Below are positions 54,109 through 62,607 of a stretch of DNA of 64,000 nt, piece after piece. The notes under the pieces are model-generated. The model was not told the DNA's origin, made no database searches, and worked only from the letters and a program-made list of their open reading frames with translations. Made by a program: the position numbers and the translations under genes. Within the stretch, counting starts at the first letter, position 1; the number at the start of each line of letters is the position of its first letter. Source of the DNA: DATFVJ01 sp963851085 (lineage in GTDB: Bacteria > Actinomycetota > Actinomycetes > Streptosporangiales > Streptosporangiaceae). The DNA lies in assembly GCA_963851085.1 (NCBI GenBank), contig CAWKNX010000005.1, forward strand, positions 124,001-188,000, read 5' to 3'.

Positions 54109-55971
54109 TCAGCGCATTCGCAGCCATTCGCGGGCGGTCTGGCCTGCCATGTAGAGCGCGGCGAGCAGGAGCAGCACGCCGACGCCCGCGCGCAGGTTGC
54201 CGGCCACGATGGAGACCACCGCCCACACGAGGGTCACGGCCAGGAAGATGGCCGCCGCGGTGGCGAGCAGCGCGAGGAACCTGCGGCGTAGCACTGCCTC
54301 CACGACGAGCATCACCCCAACCGCGATAAGGATCGGCTGCAGGAGCCCGGAGCGGGTGTCGATCAGGATGATCCCGAGTACCGCGTACAGGATCGACGCG
54401 GACGCCGCTGTCCAGATGCGCCGCACCCGGCCGTGCGGCGCAGCGGTGTCCACGTTGGGGATCGCGCGGTGCCGCAGGTGGGCATGCACGTCGTCGCGCG
54501 GCACCGGGCCGGCCAGCCCGTGACCGGCGACCTCGACGTCGGCGCGCAGGGCCGCCTGACGGCGCCGCAGGTCGACGACCTGCTCGCCGAGCGCGCCGAC
54601 CGCTGCGCCCGGCTGGCGTGGCGGGCGCCCGCTCGCCCGGTCCACCGCACGGGCGCCGCGCAGTTCCGCGCGTGCCGCGTCGAGTTCACGGTCGACCCGG
54701 GCGAGTTGCTCGCGCAGCGCGGCCGACCGCGCGAGCAGGCGCGCCTGCGCCGCCTCGTCGGTCGGTGGCTCCTTGTCCAGCCCGGCCCAGGCCACGGGCT
54801 GGCCCCAGGAGGCACGGACGGTCTGGTTCCGTTCATACCTCGGCCCTGCGGGCGCCCGCTCGCCGCCGAACGGATCCTTGGTGTCCAGGCCCCACAGGCC
54901 ACGGTAGGCCGCTACCCAGGGCGTGTCGTCGCCGATCCGCACGGCGGTCCACTGCCGATCCTGGCCAGGGCCGACACTCGTGCCGTCGCCCCGGCGGTAG
55001 TCGATGTACGGGATCCGGATCACCGATGACGAGGGCTCCGACCACGGCACGATGCGGGCGATCTTCATGCCGATCCGGTTGACCTCACCGGGAAGAGGCG
55101 GGGAAACGGTGATCAGGTACTCGCCCTTGAGGTAGGCGCCGCTATGTGAGCCTGCCCCCGCGTAGACGACCGGATGGTCGCCGACCCGTTCCATGTCCGG
55201 GTCGTCCCAGCGCCGCCGCAGGTCGTCGCCGGTCTCGTCGTGGCTGGAGAAGGCGACCCAGGCGGGTGTGGCGGCGTGCCACGCAGCGCTGCTGCCTTCG
55301 AGTGCGCCGGCATCGGCCTCGGCCTCGGCCTCGGCGTCGGCCTCGGCATCGGCGCCGGCGCTCGCGCCCTCGGGCCCGGCTAGGAAGATCGTCACCTGCT
55401 CCCAGTCGGCCTCGTGATCATTGACGCCGCCGAACGTCGAGCGCCAGTCGTTCATCGCGTAGAAGTACCAGTACTGCAATACGGCGTAGCCGCCGTCACG
55501 GCTGACGTGGCCGTAGTAGTGGCACTGCCCGGCGGTCTCGGCGGCGTTCGCCTTCACGTGGGCCGCGGCCGCGTAACCGCGTGGCACCTTGCCTCGAAGG
55601 AGCAGTGTCATCTTCAGGACCGAGTCGATGAGCCGCGCAAGGAGGCCGACCGCCGCGAACCTGCTGCTCGGCGTGAACTTCTCCCTGTCCGGCCGCTTTC
55701 GCCACTTACGGTAGGCCTTGGGGCCGAGCGGCTGATCGACGAACTGCAGATATAGCGGCTCGCCGTGGTGAGCGCGGCCGAAGGCGGCGAGCTTGTCCTT
55801 ATCGAGCGCGCCGGGCGCCGCCAGTTGCTCCGCCGACTTGCCGACGCGGCGGTAGAGGGCCGCGTGGGCGAGGTAGCCGTCGATCGCATAGGGCAGGAAC
55901 AGCTCACCGCGGTTGTACCTGATGATGGGCTCGTATCGGCGCAGCAGCCGGAGCTCCTCCTCAGCGGTCAC
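54109..55971 (-). CDS. Vps62-like protein with C-terminal membrane domain (620 aa)
   Basis: A large protein with an N-terminal globular domain (EEELRLLRRYEPIIRYNRGELF, YAVLQYWYFYAMNDWRSTFGG, VNDHEADWEQVTIFLA, AYVAFSSHDE-like) resembling the Vps62/DUF946 fold. The segments GGRDGTSVGPG and WAGLDKEPPTDEA come next, then a coiled-coil region and at least four hydrophobic helices in the last 130 residues. A Glu/Asp/Ala-rich low-complexity tract (ADAEADAEAEAEADAG) is encoded at about 55315-55365. GTG 55971 is chosen because GGGGAG precedes it; GTG 56010 is an alternative. Function unknown. Confidence 0.65.
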   Translation of the reverse strand: MTAEEELRLLRRYEPIIRYNRGELFLPYAIDGYLAHAALYRRVGKSAEQLAAPGALDKDKLAAFGRAHHGEPLYLQFVDQPLGPKAYRKWRKRPDREKFTPSSRFAAVGLLARLIDSVLKMTLLLRGKVPRGYAAAAHVKANAAETAGQCHYYGHVSRDGGYAVLQYWYFYAMNDWRSTFGGVNDHEADWEQVTIFLAGPEGASAGADAEADAEAEAEADAGALEGSSAAWHAATPAWVAFSSHDETGDDLRRRWDDPDMERVGDHPVVYAGAGSHSGAYLKGEYLITVSPPLPGEVNRIGMKIARIVPWSEPSSSVIRIPYIDYRRGDGTSVGPGQDRQWTAVRIGDDTPWVAAYRGLWGLDTKDPFGGERAPAGPRYERNQTVRASWGQPVAWAGLDKEPPTDEAAQARLLARSAALREQLARVDRELDAARAELRGARAVDRASGRPPRQPGAAVGALGEQVVDLRRRQAALRADVEVAGHGLAGPVPRDDVHAHLRHRAIPNVDTAAPHGRVRRIWTAASASILYAVLGIILIDTRSGLLQPILIAVGVMLVVEAVLRRRFLALLATAAAIFLAVTLVWAVVSIVAGNLRAGVGVLLLLAALYMAGQTAREWLRMR

Positions 55972-56010
55972 GCCTGTACTCCCCGTTACTGCAAACCTCC
56001 GGGCCGCCAC

Positions 56011-56342
56011 GTCGTCGTTCGGGAGCCTGCCAACCAGAGGCCAAAGCCGGCATCACCCGGACCGGGTGATGCCGGCTCCGCGATCATGAAAAGGTGCCCG
56101 CTTGACTGGCGCGTGCGGGCGCTGCGCTCCGCAGTTCCATGATCGGCACGTCCTGTGGCAGCCGGTTAAGACTGTACTGCCCCGGGGGGCTCCACCCCAC
56201 GGGATCCCCCCGCCTGTGGTCGGGGCCGCTCGCTGCTGGATGGGAATCGGCCGATTCACGGTCAGGATAATGAGGCGCAGCGGCTTCAGCGCGGTGGCAC
56301 AGAAGCCGGCGGACCGCCGTTTGCCGGGGTGCCCTGCCCTGG
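56011..56342. other. Intergenic region with 33-bp palindrome
   Basis: A 330-base gap between two minus-strand genes. AGCCGGCATCACCCGG (56045-56060) is followed after one base by its perfect complement CCGGGTGATGCCGGCT (56062-56077), a 16-bp-arm palindrome. Nothing else is recognised; short open frames on both strands lack protein character. Confidence 0.6.
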
Positions 56343-56744
56343 TCAGAGGCGGCGCGCCCCCCGCCGGATGCACACGACAATGATCGCGATGATCATCGCG
56401 AACACGATGATGGGGGCCAGGAAGATCAGCCGGTCGCTGATGATCATGATCGTAAGCCAGGCGATGGCGATCGGCAGCAGCGCGGACGGCCTGCGTGCCC
56501 GCCGGGACAGATGGGACGTCTGTGGTGGCGGCACCGGCACCCGCTCGTCGGCGAACTGCACCGTGACGGGGAGGTCCTTGACGAGGTCGCGCAGCTCGTC
56601 CCAGGTCTTCGCGGAATAGGCGGCGCCGACCCGCTCGTCGAGTTCCTCGCTGGTCAGCCGGCCCGTGACCATCTGCTCACGGAGCACCGCGACGAGGCGT
56701 TCGCGATCCTCGTCGGATGCACGGAACGACCGGTCATTGGCCAT
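56343..56744 (-). CDS. DUF1707 domain membrane protein (133 aa)
   Basis: An actinobacterial DUF1707 protein. The N-terminal domain RASDEDRERLVAVLREQMVT with GRLTSEELDERVGAAYSAKT and LRDLVKDLP is typical of the family. Two adjacent hydrophobic helices follow (ALLPIAIAWLTIMIISD and IFLAPIIVFAMIIAIIVV), then a basic tail. ATG 56744 (MANDRSF) is preferred over 56756. Function unknown; such proteins are thought to be envelope-associated. Confidence 0.88.
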   Translation of the reverse strand: MANDRSFRASDEDRERLVAVLREQMVTGRLTSEELDERVGAAYSAKTWDELRDLVKDLPVTVQFADERVPVPPPQTSHLSRRARRPSALLPIAIAWLTIMIISDRLIFLAPIIVFAMIIAIIVVCIRRGARRL

Positions 56745-57046
56745 CGAACCACCCACCGCTGCGATCGGCTCAGCACAAGCCTATGAGGCTCAGGGTAAGC
56801 CGGCGATCCGCGTGGTCCAACCGGAGTCGGCGGCGAGATGGCGTGCCATGTTTCGTCGCGGGGCCCGCGGTGCCGGGCGCGTCGGCGCGCGGCGGGGTTT
56901 TCCCGGTGCCGCGGCGGCCGAGATCTGGATTACAGGTACCCAGCTCACGGGCCGGCCTGGCCGGGCCGGTGCGGCGTCATCTGGCGGCCCATGCGCAGGA
57001 CGTTGGGCTCTATTCGCCGCGCCCACGCCGACCCGACGCTGCCGCC

Positions 57047-57553
57047 ATGACAACGATCGACGATGCGATAAGGGGCCTCAAGGAGACCGGGGCCAGCGTG
57101 TCAGATCGCGAGCTAGTCCACCTCCTGGCCCGTCACGAGGCAGCGGAAGGGAGCGTGCTCGCACGCTACGAGCGGTTCGTCGCGGACGCACGGTCCCCGG
57201 CCGCCCGCTACCTGGTTGGGCTCATCATCGAGGACGAGCGGCGGCATCACCGGATGCTCGCCGAACTGGCCAACGCGATCGCCTGGGGTCAGTGGCTGCC
57301 GATGGCCGATGTCGTCCCCGACCTCGACCCGAGCGTTCGCGACCCCGAAGTCCTCGCGGCCACCCAGGAACTGCTCGCCGCCGAGCAGCGCGACCATGTC
57401 GAGCTGAAGGAATTGCGGAAGAAGCTGCGCGAATACCGCAACACCACGTTGTGGGACCTGATTGCCGATCTGCTGATGATGGACACCGACAAGCACATCC
57501 GCATCCTGCGCTTCCTGATCGAGCACGGGGACAAACACCACGGCTGGCCGTGA
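57047..57553 (+). CDS. Ferritin-like four-helix protein (168 aa)
   Basis: A helical protein with repeated acidic/His metal-ligand patterns: ELVHLLARHEAAEGSVLARY, LIIEDERRHHRMLAELAN, LAAEQRDHVELKEL and DTDKHIRILRFLIEHGDKHH. These fit a ferritin/rubrerythrin-like diiron bundle, although the ExxH pairing is not perfect. ATG 57047 starts a coherent sequence (MTTIDDAIRG); the longer open frame upstream is Arg/Pro-rich and overlaps the DUF1707 promoter. No ribosome site stands out, so it may be leaderless. Confidence 0.65.
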   Translation: MTTIDDAIRGLKETGASVSDRELVHLLARHEAAEGSVLARYERFVADARSPAARYLVGLIIEDERRHHRMLAELANAIAWGQWLPMADVVPDLDPSVRDPEVLAATQELLAAEQRDHVELKELRKKLREYRNTTLWDLIADLLMMDTDKHIRILRFLIEHGDKHHGWP

Positions 57554-57581
57554 TCTCGGCCCCCGCCGTATGGTCGCAACG

Positions 57582-57968
57582 TCACTGGTGCCACAGCCGG
57601 CGCAGAGCGGCGTTCGTGAGGTAGAGCGCGCCGAATACGATCGCGGCCGCGACGTGGCCCGCGGCGCCGAGTGCGGCGGCGCCCGCGCCGAACCAGGCGA
57701 GCTCGAGCGCCACACGCGCCGCGCCGCGGGCGGGAAAGCGGGCCCGCGGTGAGCCGAATACGCCCCAGATCGCGGCGAGCGCGACAGGCGCGCCTATCCC
57801 GGCGGCAAGCCTGACGGCAGGTACCTGGCTTACTGTGGCGCCCCAGATCGCGGCGGCCACGTATACGGCAAGCTCCAGCAGGAACATCAGCGCGAGGTTC
57901 GCGTTCTTCACGGTGGTCAGCACCTGCTTCCCCGCATCGCGGTACCAGGGCTGGCTGCGCGGCTGCAT
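57582..57968 (-). CDS. DUF2568 (YrdB-like) membrane protein (128 aa)
   Basis: A small membrane protein with four hydrophobic helices (LALMFLLELAVYVAAAIWG, AVRLAAGIGAPVALAAIWG, AARVALELAWFGAGAAALGA, GHVAAAIVFGALYLTNA) and the GVFGSPRARFP loop typical of YrdB/DUF2568 proteins. Function unknown. It is 19 bases downstream of the DUF4386 gene on the same strand and is likely co-transcribed with it. Confidence 0.8.
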   Translation of the reverse strand: MQPRSQPWYRDAGKQVLTTVKNANLALMFLLELAVYVAAAIWGATVSQVPAVRLAAGIGAPVALAAIWGVFGSPRARFPARGAARVALELAWFGAGAAALGAAGHVAAAIVFGALYLTNAALRRLWHQ

Positions 57969-57987
57969 CCGGCGAGGTGACAGCGGG

Positions 57988-58737
57988 TCACACGGACGCG
58001 AGGCATGTCGCCTGCTCGCCGCGCCGCTGGCGGCTTGCTGTGCTCCGGCCGAGGCTCACCCCTGCTCCGGTCACCCAGATGAGCAGCAGCGGCAGCGACA
58101 GGTACGCGGCCTGCCCGAGCACGTTGCTGAGCAGCAGGTAGCCGAGCCCGGACACGATCAGCGCAGCGGCCGCGGCAGGGCCGGCGTAGGCGAGCCAACG
58201 GGGGAGCAGGCGCGCGCGGCGCGCCAGGCTCGCGCCTGCCATGATCATGGTGGCGAGCAGGATCATCTTCACCCCGTCGAGCCGGTTGATCGTCTCGAAC
58301 AGCACACCGGCCTGGCCCGCCTCGGCGGCAGGCACTGCGTGCCCAACGAGCAGCACGCCGAGGGCGCACTGAAGCAGTGACAGCGTGGCGGCACCGAGAC
58401 CGGCCGCGAGGGTCAGGCGGCCAGGCCCGCGTGCGCCTCGGCTGAGCGCGGTGCGGCCAAGGGCGATCACCACGGCCGCGAGGGCGAGCGCGGCCACACC
58501 CTCGGCAAGCACGTACTGCGTCATGCCGCGGCCGATGTGCCCCGCATAGCTGGCGATTACCTGACCGCCCGAGGCGGCGACGCTCAGGTTGGACAGCCAT
58601 ACGGCCAACCCGGTCAGCCACGCCGCACTGTAGAGGATGCCCGCCGCGACCGGCGCTGCCGTCAGGGCCCGGCGCGCGGCACGGCTGTTTAGCTCGGCCG
58701 TCGAAGTCCCTTTCCAATAGTTAAGTTCATTAGCCAT
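57988..58737 (-). CDS. DUF4386-like multi-helix membrane protein (249 aa)
   Basis: A polytopic membrane protein with about six helices, including AAPVAAGILYSAAWLTGLAVWLS, VLAEGVAALALAAVVIALG, LTLAAGLGAATLSLLQCALG, MILLATMIMAGASLAR and AYLSLPLLLIWVTGAGVSLG. The pattern fits DUF4386 proteins. The first dozen codons are unusually AT-rich (ATGGCTAATGAACTTAAC), unlike the rest. An inverted repeat lies immediately upstream of the start codon. Function unknown. Confidence 0.7.
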   Translation of the reverse strand: MANELNYWKGTSTAELNSRAARRALTAAPVAAGILYSAAWLTGLAVWLSNLSVAASGGQVIASYAGHIGRGMTQYVLAEGVAALALAAVVIALGRTALSRGARGPGRLTLAAGLGAATLSLLQCALGVLLVGHAVPAAEAGQAGVLFETINRLDGVKMILLATMIMAGASLARRARLLPRWLAYAGPAAAAALIVSGLGYLLLSNVLGQAAYLSLPLLLIWVTGAGVSLGRSTASRQRRGEQATCLASV

Positions 58738-58758
58738 AAAGCTAAGTCACATAGCTTT
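58738..58758. promoter_or_regulatory. Inverted repeat AAAGCTA-N7-TAGCTTT next to the DUF4386 start
   Basis: AAAGCTA (58738-58744) and TAGCTTT (58752-58758) form a perfect 7-bp inverted repeat separated by 7 bases. It abuts the start codon (58735-58737) in an AT-rich island within very GC-rich DNA. The geometry suits a dimeric repressor that also covers the initiation region, or a leaderless promoter operator. Confidence 0.5.
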
Positions 58759-58841
58759 GGGTGTCAAACCCCGCAGCGAGACGGGCACGGGAGTGGAAAC
58801 TGTGCCGTGGCTCACCTGCGGTGCCCAGACCCAAACCGATC

Positions 58842-59005
58842 CCGAACGGCTGCCGCGTGGCGCGTGCTCGTCGGCCTGCGGGCGCCTGCGGTGTTCCGGG
58901 GGTCGCCCCCCGGCCGGCGCAGTCCGAACGGCTGCCGCGTGGCACGCGCTCGTCGGGCTGCGGGGCGCCTGCGGGCGCCTGCGGGGGTTTCGGGGGGGCA
59001 GGGCC
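58842..59005. repeat. Imperfect tandem duplication, period 82 bp
   Basis: CCGAACGGCTGCCGCGTGGC occurs at 58842 and again at 58924. It is followed in both copies by similar GCTCGTCGG.CTGCGGG..GCGCCTGCGG sequence and a G-run. The tract is non-coding, between the DUF4386 and DUF2786 genes, and otherwise holds nothing recognisable from 58760 to 59169. Confidence 0.7.
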
Positions 59006-59169
59006 ACGGCCCTCGGCGGCGGAAGTGAGCTGGTACGGCGGGGTCGCGGTGAAGCCGTACGCGGCTGGCCTGCTGCGTTACGCAATCAACCGGTCAGGCT
59101 TGGCGGTTCACCGCTGGTTGTCACTGCGCCGTGGCAGGATGCTGCGCGAGCCCTGGACCGGGAGGTGCC

Positions 59170-60561
59170 GTGGGAAAGGCGAACCGCGAGCGACGCCGCG
59201 CCAAAGAACGCGCCAGACAGCAGGACAGGAAGCGGCGCCATGCCGGGCGGCCCGGGCCTGGCCTGCGGGCTGGCGGCCCGGGGCCGGAGTCCTCGTTTCT
59301 ACCGCCGTCGCAGCTCGCCGCGGCGTTGGTCGCGGACGCCGTGGCGGCCAGGTCAGCCATGGACGACGTGACCTTCAGGCGGTGCGTCGCGCAACTGGCG
59401 GAGCGGCGCCACGTCACGGACTGGTGGCGGATCACCGAAGGCGCGCTGACGGTGGCCTTGGAGCGCGCCGTCACGGCTGCGTGGCGAGCCGGCTGGCAGC
59501 CGGCCGATGTTGTTCGTGCGGTCGGCAGGGACTTTGGCGGCGCCCACGCGCGTGTCGTGGGCGACGCGATCGCGGCGGAGATGCGCGGCTACGCCGCCGC
59601 GACGGTTGATGATCGCTGGCAGGCGCAGCTCATCGCGCTCGACGCCCGGGTGTGGTGGGCCGACGGTGACAGCTACGTGCAGGCACGCGGTGTCCGCGAT
59701 GGCCTTGACCGGGCCGGCGTGATCACCCGAGTGCTCGAGGTCATCTTCGTACTCGGCGCGCTTCCCCCGTTGCCTCATCTGTGCCCACCACCGGGCAAGG
59801 CGCATGCCGGTGCTCGTGATGCGGCCCGGCCGGGTCCGTCACGGTCGCGGGGGGTCGACGAGCGCATGCTCGGCCGCATCCGTGCGCTGCTGGCCAAGGC
59901 CGAGTCAACCGAGTTCCCCGACGAGGCCGAGGCGCTGAGCACGCGCGCTCAGGAGTTGATGGCCAGGCACAGCATCGACCAGGCGCTTGTCGACGCGGGA
60001 TCGGGCCAGCGGGACGAGCCGGAGGGCTGCCGCCTGCCGGTCGACAACCCCTACGAGGCGCCCAAGGCCCTGCTGGTAGACGTGGTGGCCACGGCGAACC
60101 GCTGCCGCGCGGTATGGCATCGCAAGCTCGGCTTCTCCACGGTGTACGGGTTCGCGGCCGATCTGGGGGCGGTGGAGTTGCTCTACACGTCGCTGCTCGT
60201 GCAGGCGACCACGGCGATGGTCCACGCCGGTGCGCGCCGCGATGCCTATGGCCGGTCACGCACCAGGTCGTTTCGCAGCTCGTTCCTTGCCGCCTACGCG
60301 CAGCGCATCGGTGAGCGGCTGCGCGCCACGGCTGACGAGGTGACCACCCAGGCCGCCGCCGAGCCGGCGGGCAGGGATCTCCTGCCGGTGCTCGCCGCGC
60401 GCCATCAGGCCGTCGATCGGGCCGTCGACGCGATGTTTCCCGAGCTGGAGGAGCGTAAGGTCGGGGGCGGCCGCGACTACGAAGGCTGGATCTCCGGGCG
60501 CGCCGCCGCCGATCTGGCCAGCCTGCGGCCCCGGTCCCCGATCGCGGGGGCGAGCGGCTGA
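59170..60561 (+). CDS. DUF2786 domain protein (463 aa)
   Basis: A cytoplasmic protein with a very basic N-terminus (GKANRERRRAKERARQQDRK), a middle helical region (LVADAVAARSAMDDVTFRR) and the DUF2786 segment LGRIRALLAKAESTEFPDEA with ALSTRAQELMARHSID. A C-terminal domain (LLVDVVATANRCRAVWHRKL, FAADLGAVELLYTSLLVQ, RSSFLAAYAQRIGERL) follows. GTG 59170 has GGGAGG 5-10 bases upstream. Function unknown; the basic leader suggests nucleic-acid contact. Confidence 0.82.
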   Translation: MGKANRERRRAKERARQQDRKRRHAGRPGPGLRAGGPGPESSFLPPSQLAAALVADAVAARSAMDDVTFRRCVAQLAERRHVTDWWRITEGALTVALERAVTAAWRAGWQPADVVRAVGRDFGGAHARVVGDAIAAEMRGYAAATVDDRWQAQLIALDARVWWADGDSYVQARGVRDGLDRAGVITRVLEVIFVLGALPPLPHLCPPPGKAHAGARDAARPGPSRSRGVDERMLGRIRALLAKAESTEFPDEAEALSTRAQELMARHSIDQALVDAGSGQRDEPEGCRLPVDNPYEAPKALLVDVVATANRCRAVWHRKLGFSTVYGFAADLGAVELLYTSLLVQATTAMVHAGARRDAYGRSRTRSFRSSFLAAYAQRIGERLRATADEVTTQAAAEPAGRDLLPVLAARHQAVDRAVDAMFPELEERKVGGGRDYEGWISGRAAADLASLRPRSPIAGASG

Positions 60562-60636
60562 CCCGCCCGGGCCAGGCCCCCGTCGCGCCGCACCTGGCCG
60601 CCCCACGCGGAACATCCGGACCGCTGGTAGCGTTGG

Positions 60637-60697
60637 CACATGCGACGGCGGAATGCCGTCACTGCCGCGGGCGCGTTAGCCCGCGAGGTCGCATGTG
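60637..60697 (+). ncRNA. Candidate three-way-junction RNA leader of the DEAD-box helicase gene
   Basis: An outer stem CACATGC (60637-60643) pairs with GCATGTG (60691-60697); it can extend to 10 bp with GAC/GTC. Inside are two hairpins: GACGGC-GGAAT-GCCGTC (60644-60660) and CGCGGGC-GCGTTA-GCCCGCG (60666-60685). The element ends 97 bases before the helicase ATG, in the same orientation. The first hairpin and the extended outer stem compete for GAC (60644-60646), which would allow two states. A leader controlling a cold-shock-type helicase is plausible; no known family is claimed. Confidence 0.5.
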
Positions 60698-60793
60698 AGA
60701 GTAGTTCGCTTCCCGGTGGGCCGTATCCGCCGCCGTGGTCGACGCCTCCGACCATGACGCGGCCACCGAACACCGAGAGGGAGCTCAATTTTT

Positions 60794-62407
60794 ATGCCTC
60801 AGCCTGCTGAGCGTCAGCCTGCCCGCAACCGCGGCGCCGCCCGCCACGGCGGGCCCGCCGGCCTTGGCCCTGGGCCCGCTGGCCGCGCCGCGTCCGCGAG
60901 CCGCGGGTCTGCGAGTGACGGCTCTGCGAGCCGCGGCCCGGCCGGCCAGGGTGGCGGGTCCGCCCGGTCGGCCCGCGGTGCGGCCGGCCAGGCCGCGGTG
61001 CGCTCGCGCCGCCCGCTGCCGCCGCGCCAGCGCGACGAGTCCGACCTGGAGCGAGCGCTGGCCGCGGCCCTCGACGCACCTGTCCCCGCCGCCGCGTCGT
61101 TCGCGGACCTTGGCGTACCCGCGCCGCTTGTGGCCGCACTGGCCGGCGAGGGAGTGACAGTGCCATTCCCGATCCAGGCCGCAGCCGTTCCGGATGCGCT
61201 GGCCGGGCGCGACGTCCTCGGCCGCGCGCAGACCGGATCGGGCAAGACGCTCGCCTTCGGCCTCCCCATGCTCGCCCGCCTCACCACACCGGCGCGGCCA
61301 CGTAGGGCAAAGGCGCCGCGCGGGCTCGTGCTCGTGCCCACCCGCGAGCTCGCGGTCCAGGTCGCCGACGTCCTCACCCCGCTCGCGCGGGCCGTAGGCC
61401 TGCGGGTCGCGACCGTTTACGGCGGTACGTCGATCGGCCGTCAGATCGACCAGCTTGCCCAGGGCGTCGATATCGTCGTCGCCACGCCAGGGCGCCTGAT
61501 CGACCTGCTCGAGCGCACGGCCTGCACGCTCGGCGCCGCCGAGGTGACGGTGATCGACGAGGCTGACTACATGGCCGACCTCGGATTCCTGCCCTCGGTG
61601 ACCCGCATCATGGACGCCACACCCGCCGGCGGCCAGCGGCTGCTTTTTTCCGCCACCCTCGACCGCGGCGTCGGCGGCCTGGTGCGCGCTTATCTCACGG
61701 ACCCTGCCATCCACGCCGTCGCGCCCGCGACCACTCCCGTCGAGGCGATGGACCACCGCGTGTTCGTGCTTCCGGCCAGCGACAGGGTCGCCGTCGCGGC
61801 GGAGATCGCCGGGCGCCCGGCCCGCACGTTGTTCTTCGTCCGCACCAAGCACGGCGCGGCACGGCTGGCCAAGCAGCTCAACCGGACCGGCATCCCGTCG
61901 GCGGCACTGCACGGCAACCTGAACCAGAACCAGCGCCAGCGCGCCCTCGCCGCGTTCACCGACGGGCATCCGCGCGTTCTTGTCGCCACCAACGTCGCCG
62001 CCCGCGGCATCCACGTCGACGACGTCGACCTGGTCGTTCACTTCGACCCACCCAATGACGGCAAGGACTACCTGCACCGGTCAGGCCGCACGGCGCGGGC
62101 GGGCGCACAGGGCACCGTTCTCGCCCTGGTCTCACCCGACCAGGTGCGCGAGGTGGCGCGGCTGCATCAGGCGATCGGGGTCACCCCCACCAGCCATCAC
62201 GTGCAGACCGGCGACCACACGGTCAGGCAACTCGCCGCCTCCGGTACACCGGTGCCCGTGGCCCAGCGACCCCGCGTCCGCACTGAGCACGCGCAGTCCG
62301 CGGATCAGGTACCACACCGAAGGACCGCACCCCGGCGTGCACCGCGGTCAGGCCGGCGTCCCGGCCAGGGCCGCGGGAACACCGGCAGGGATGGGCGAGC
62401 CAAGTAA
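60794..62407 (+). CDS. DEAD-box ATP-dependent RNA helicase (537 aa)
   Basis: RNA helicase with all core motifs: Q-motif region VPFPIQAAAVPDALAGRD, I AQTGSGKT, Ia PTRELAVQV, Ib TPGRLIDLL, II DEAD, III SATL, IV-like LHGNLNQNQRQRAL, V ATNVAARGIHVDDVDLV and VI HRSGRTARAG. The N-terminal ~75 residues are Ala/Gly/Arg/Ser-rich and disordered, and the C-terminus is basic (RRTAPRRAPRSGRRPGQGRG), as in actinobacterial RhlE/DeaD-like enzymes. ATG 60794 follows GGGAGCTCAATTTTT. A structured leader lies upstream. Confidence 0.93.
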   Translation: MPQPAERQPARNRGAARHGGPAGLGPGPAGRAASASRGSASDGSASRGPAGQGGGSARSARGAAGQAAVRSRRPLPPRQRDESDLERALAAALDAPVPAAASFADLGVPAPLVAALAGEGVTVPFPIQAAAVPDALAGRDVLGRAQTGSGKTLAFGLPMLARLTTPARPRRAKAPRGLVLVPTRELAVQVADVLTPLARAVGLRVATVYGGTSIGRQIDQLAQGVDIVVATPGRLIDLLERTACTLGAAEVTVIDEADYMADLGFLPSVTRIMDATPAGGQRLLFSATLDRGVGGLVRAYLTDPAIHAVAPATTPVEAMDHRVFVLPASDRVAVAAEIAGRPARTLFFVRTKHGAARLAKQLNRTGIPSAALHGNLNQNQRQRALAAFTDGHPRVLVATNVAARGIHVDDVDLVVHFDPPNDGKDYLHRSGRTARAGAQGTVLALVSPDQVREVARLHQAIGVTPTSHHVQTGDHTVRQLAASGTPVPVAQRPRVRTEHAQSADQVPHRRTAPRRAPRSGRRPGQGRGNTGRDGRAK

Positions 62408-62607
62408 CATGGCCTGACCCTCGTCGGCCGCCCCCGCACGCCGCTTCCATTCCAAGGCCCACCCACCCGATGGGGGGCGGTCATAAGCCCGTAGCGCGCG
62501 CATGGCCCACGTGCATAACCAGCCGCTGCGCGCTGATCTGCGGCGGCAGGGATGGTCCGCGCTGGTAGCATCCCGAGTCGGGCGAGGCCACTTGATCAAG
62601 GACAAAC

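Noticed and set aside
57113..57715. Minus-strand open frame opposite the ferritin-like gene
   Set aside because: It lacks motifs and a ribosome site, whereas the plus-strand reading has a consistent four-helix pattern.
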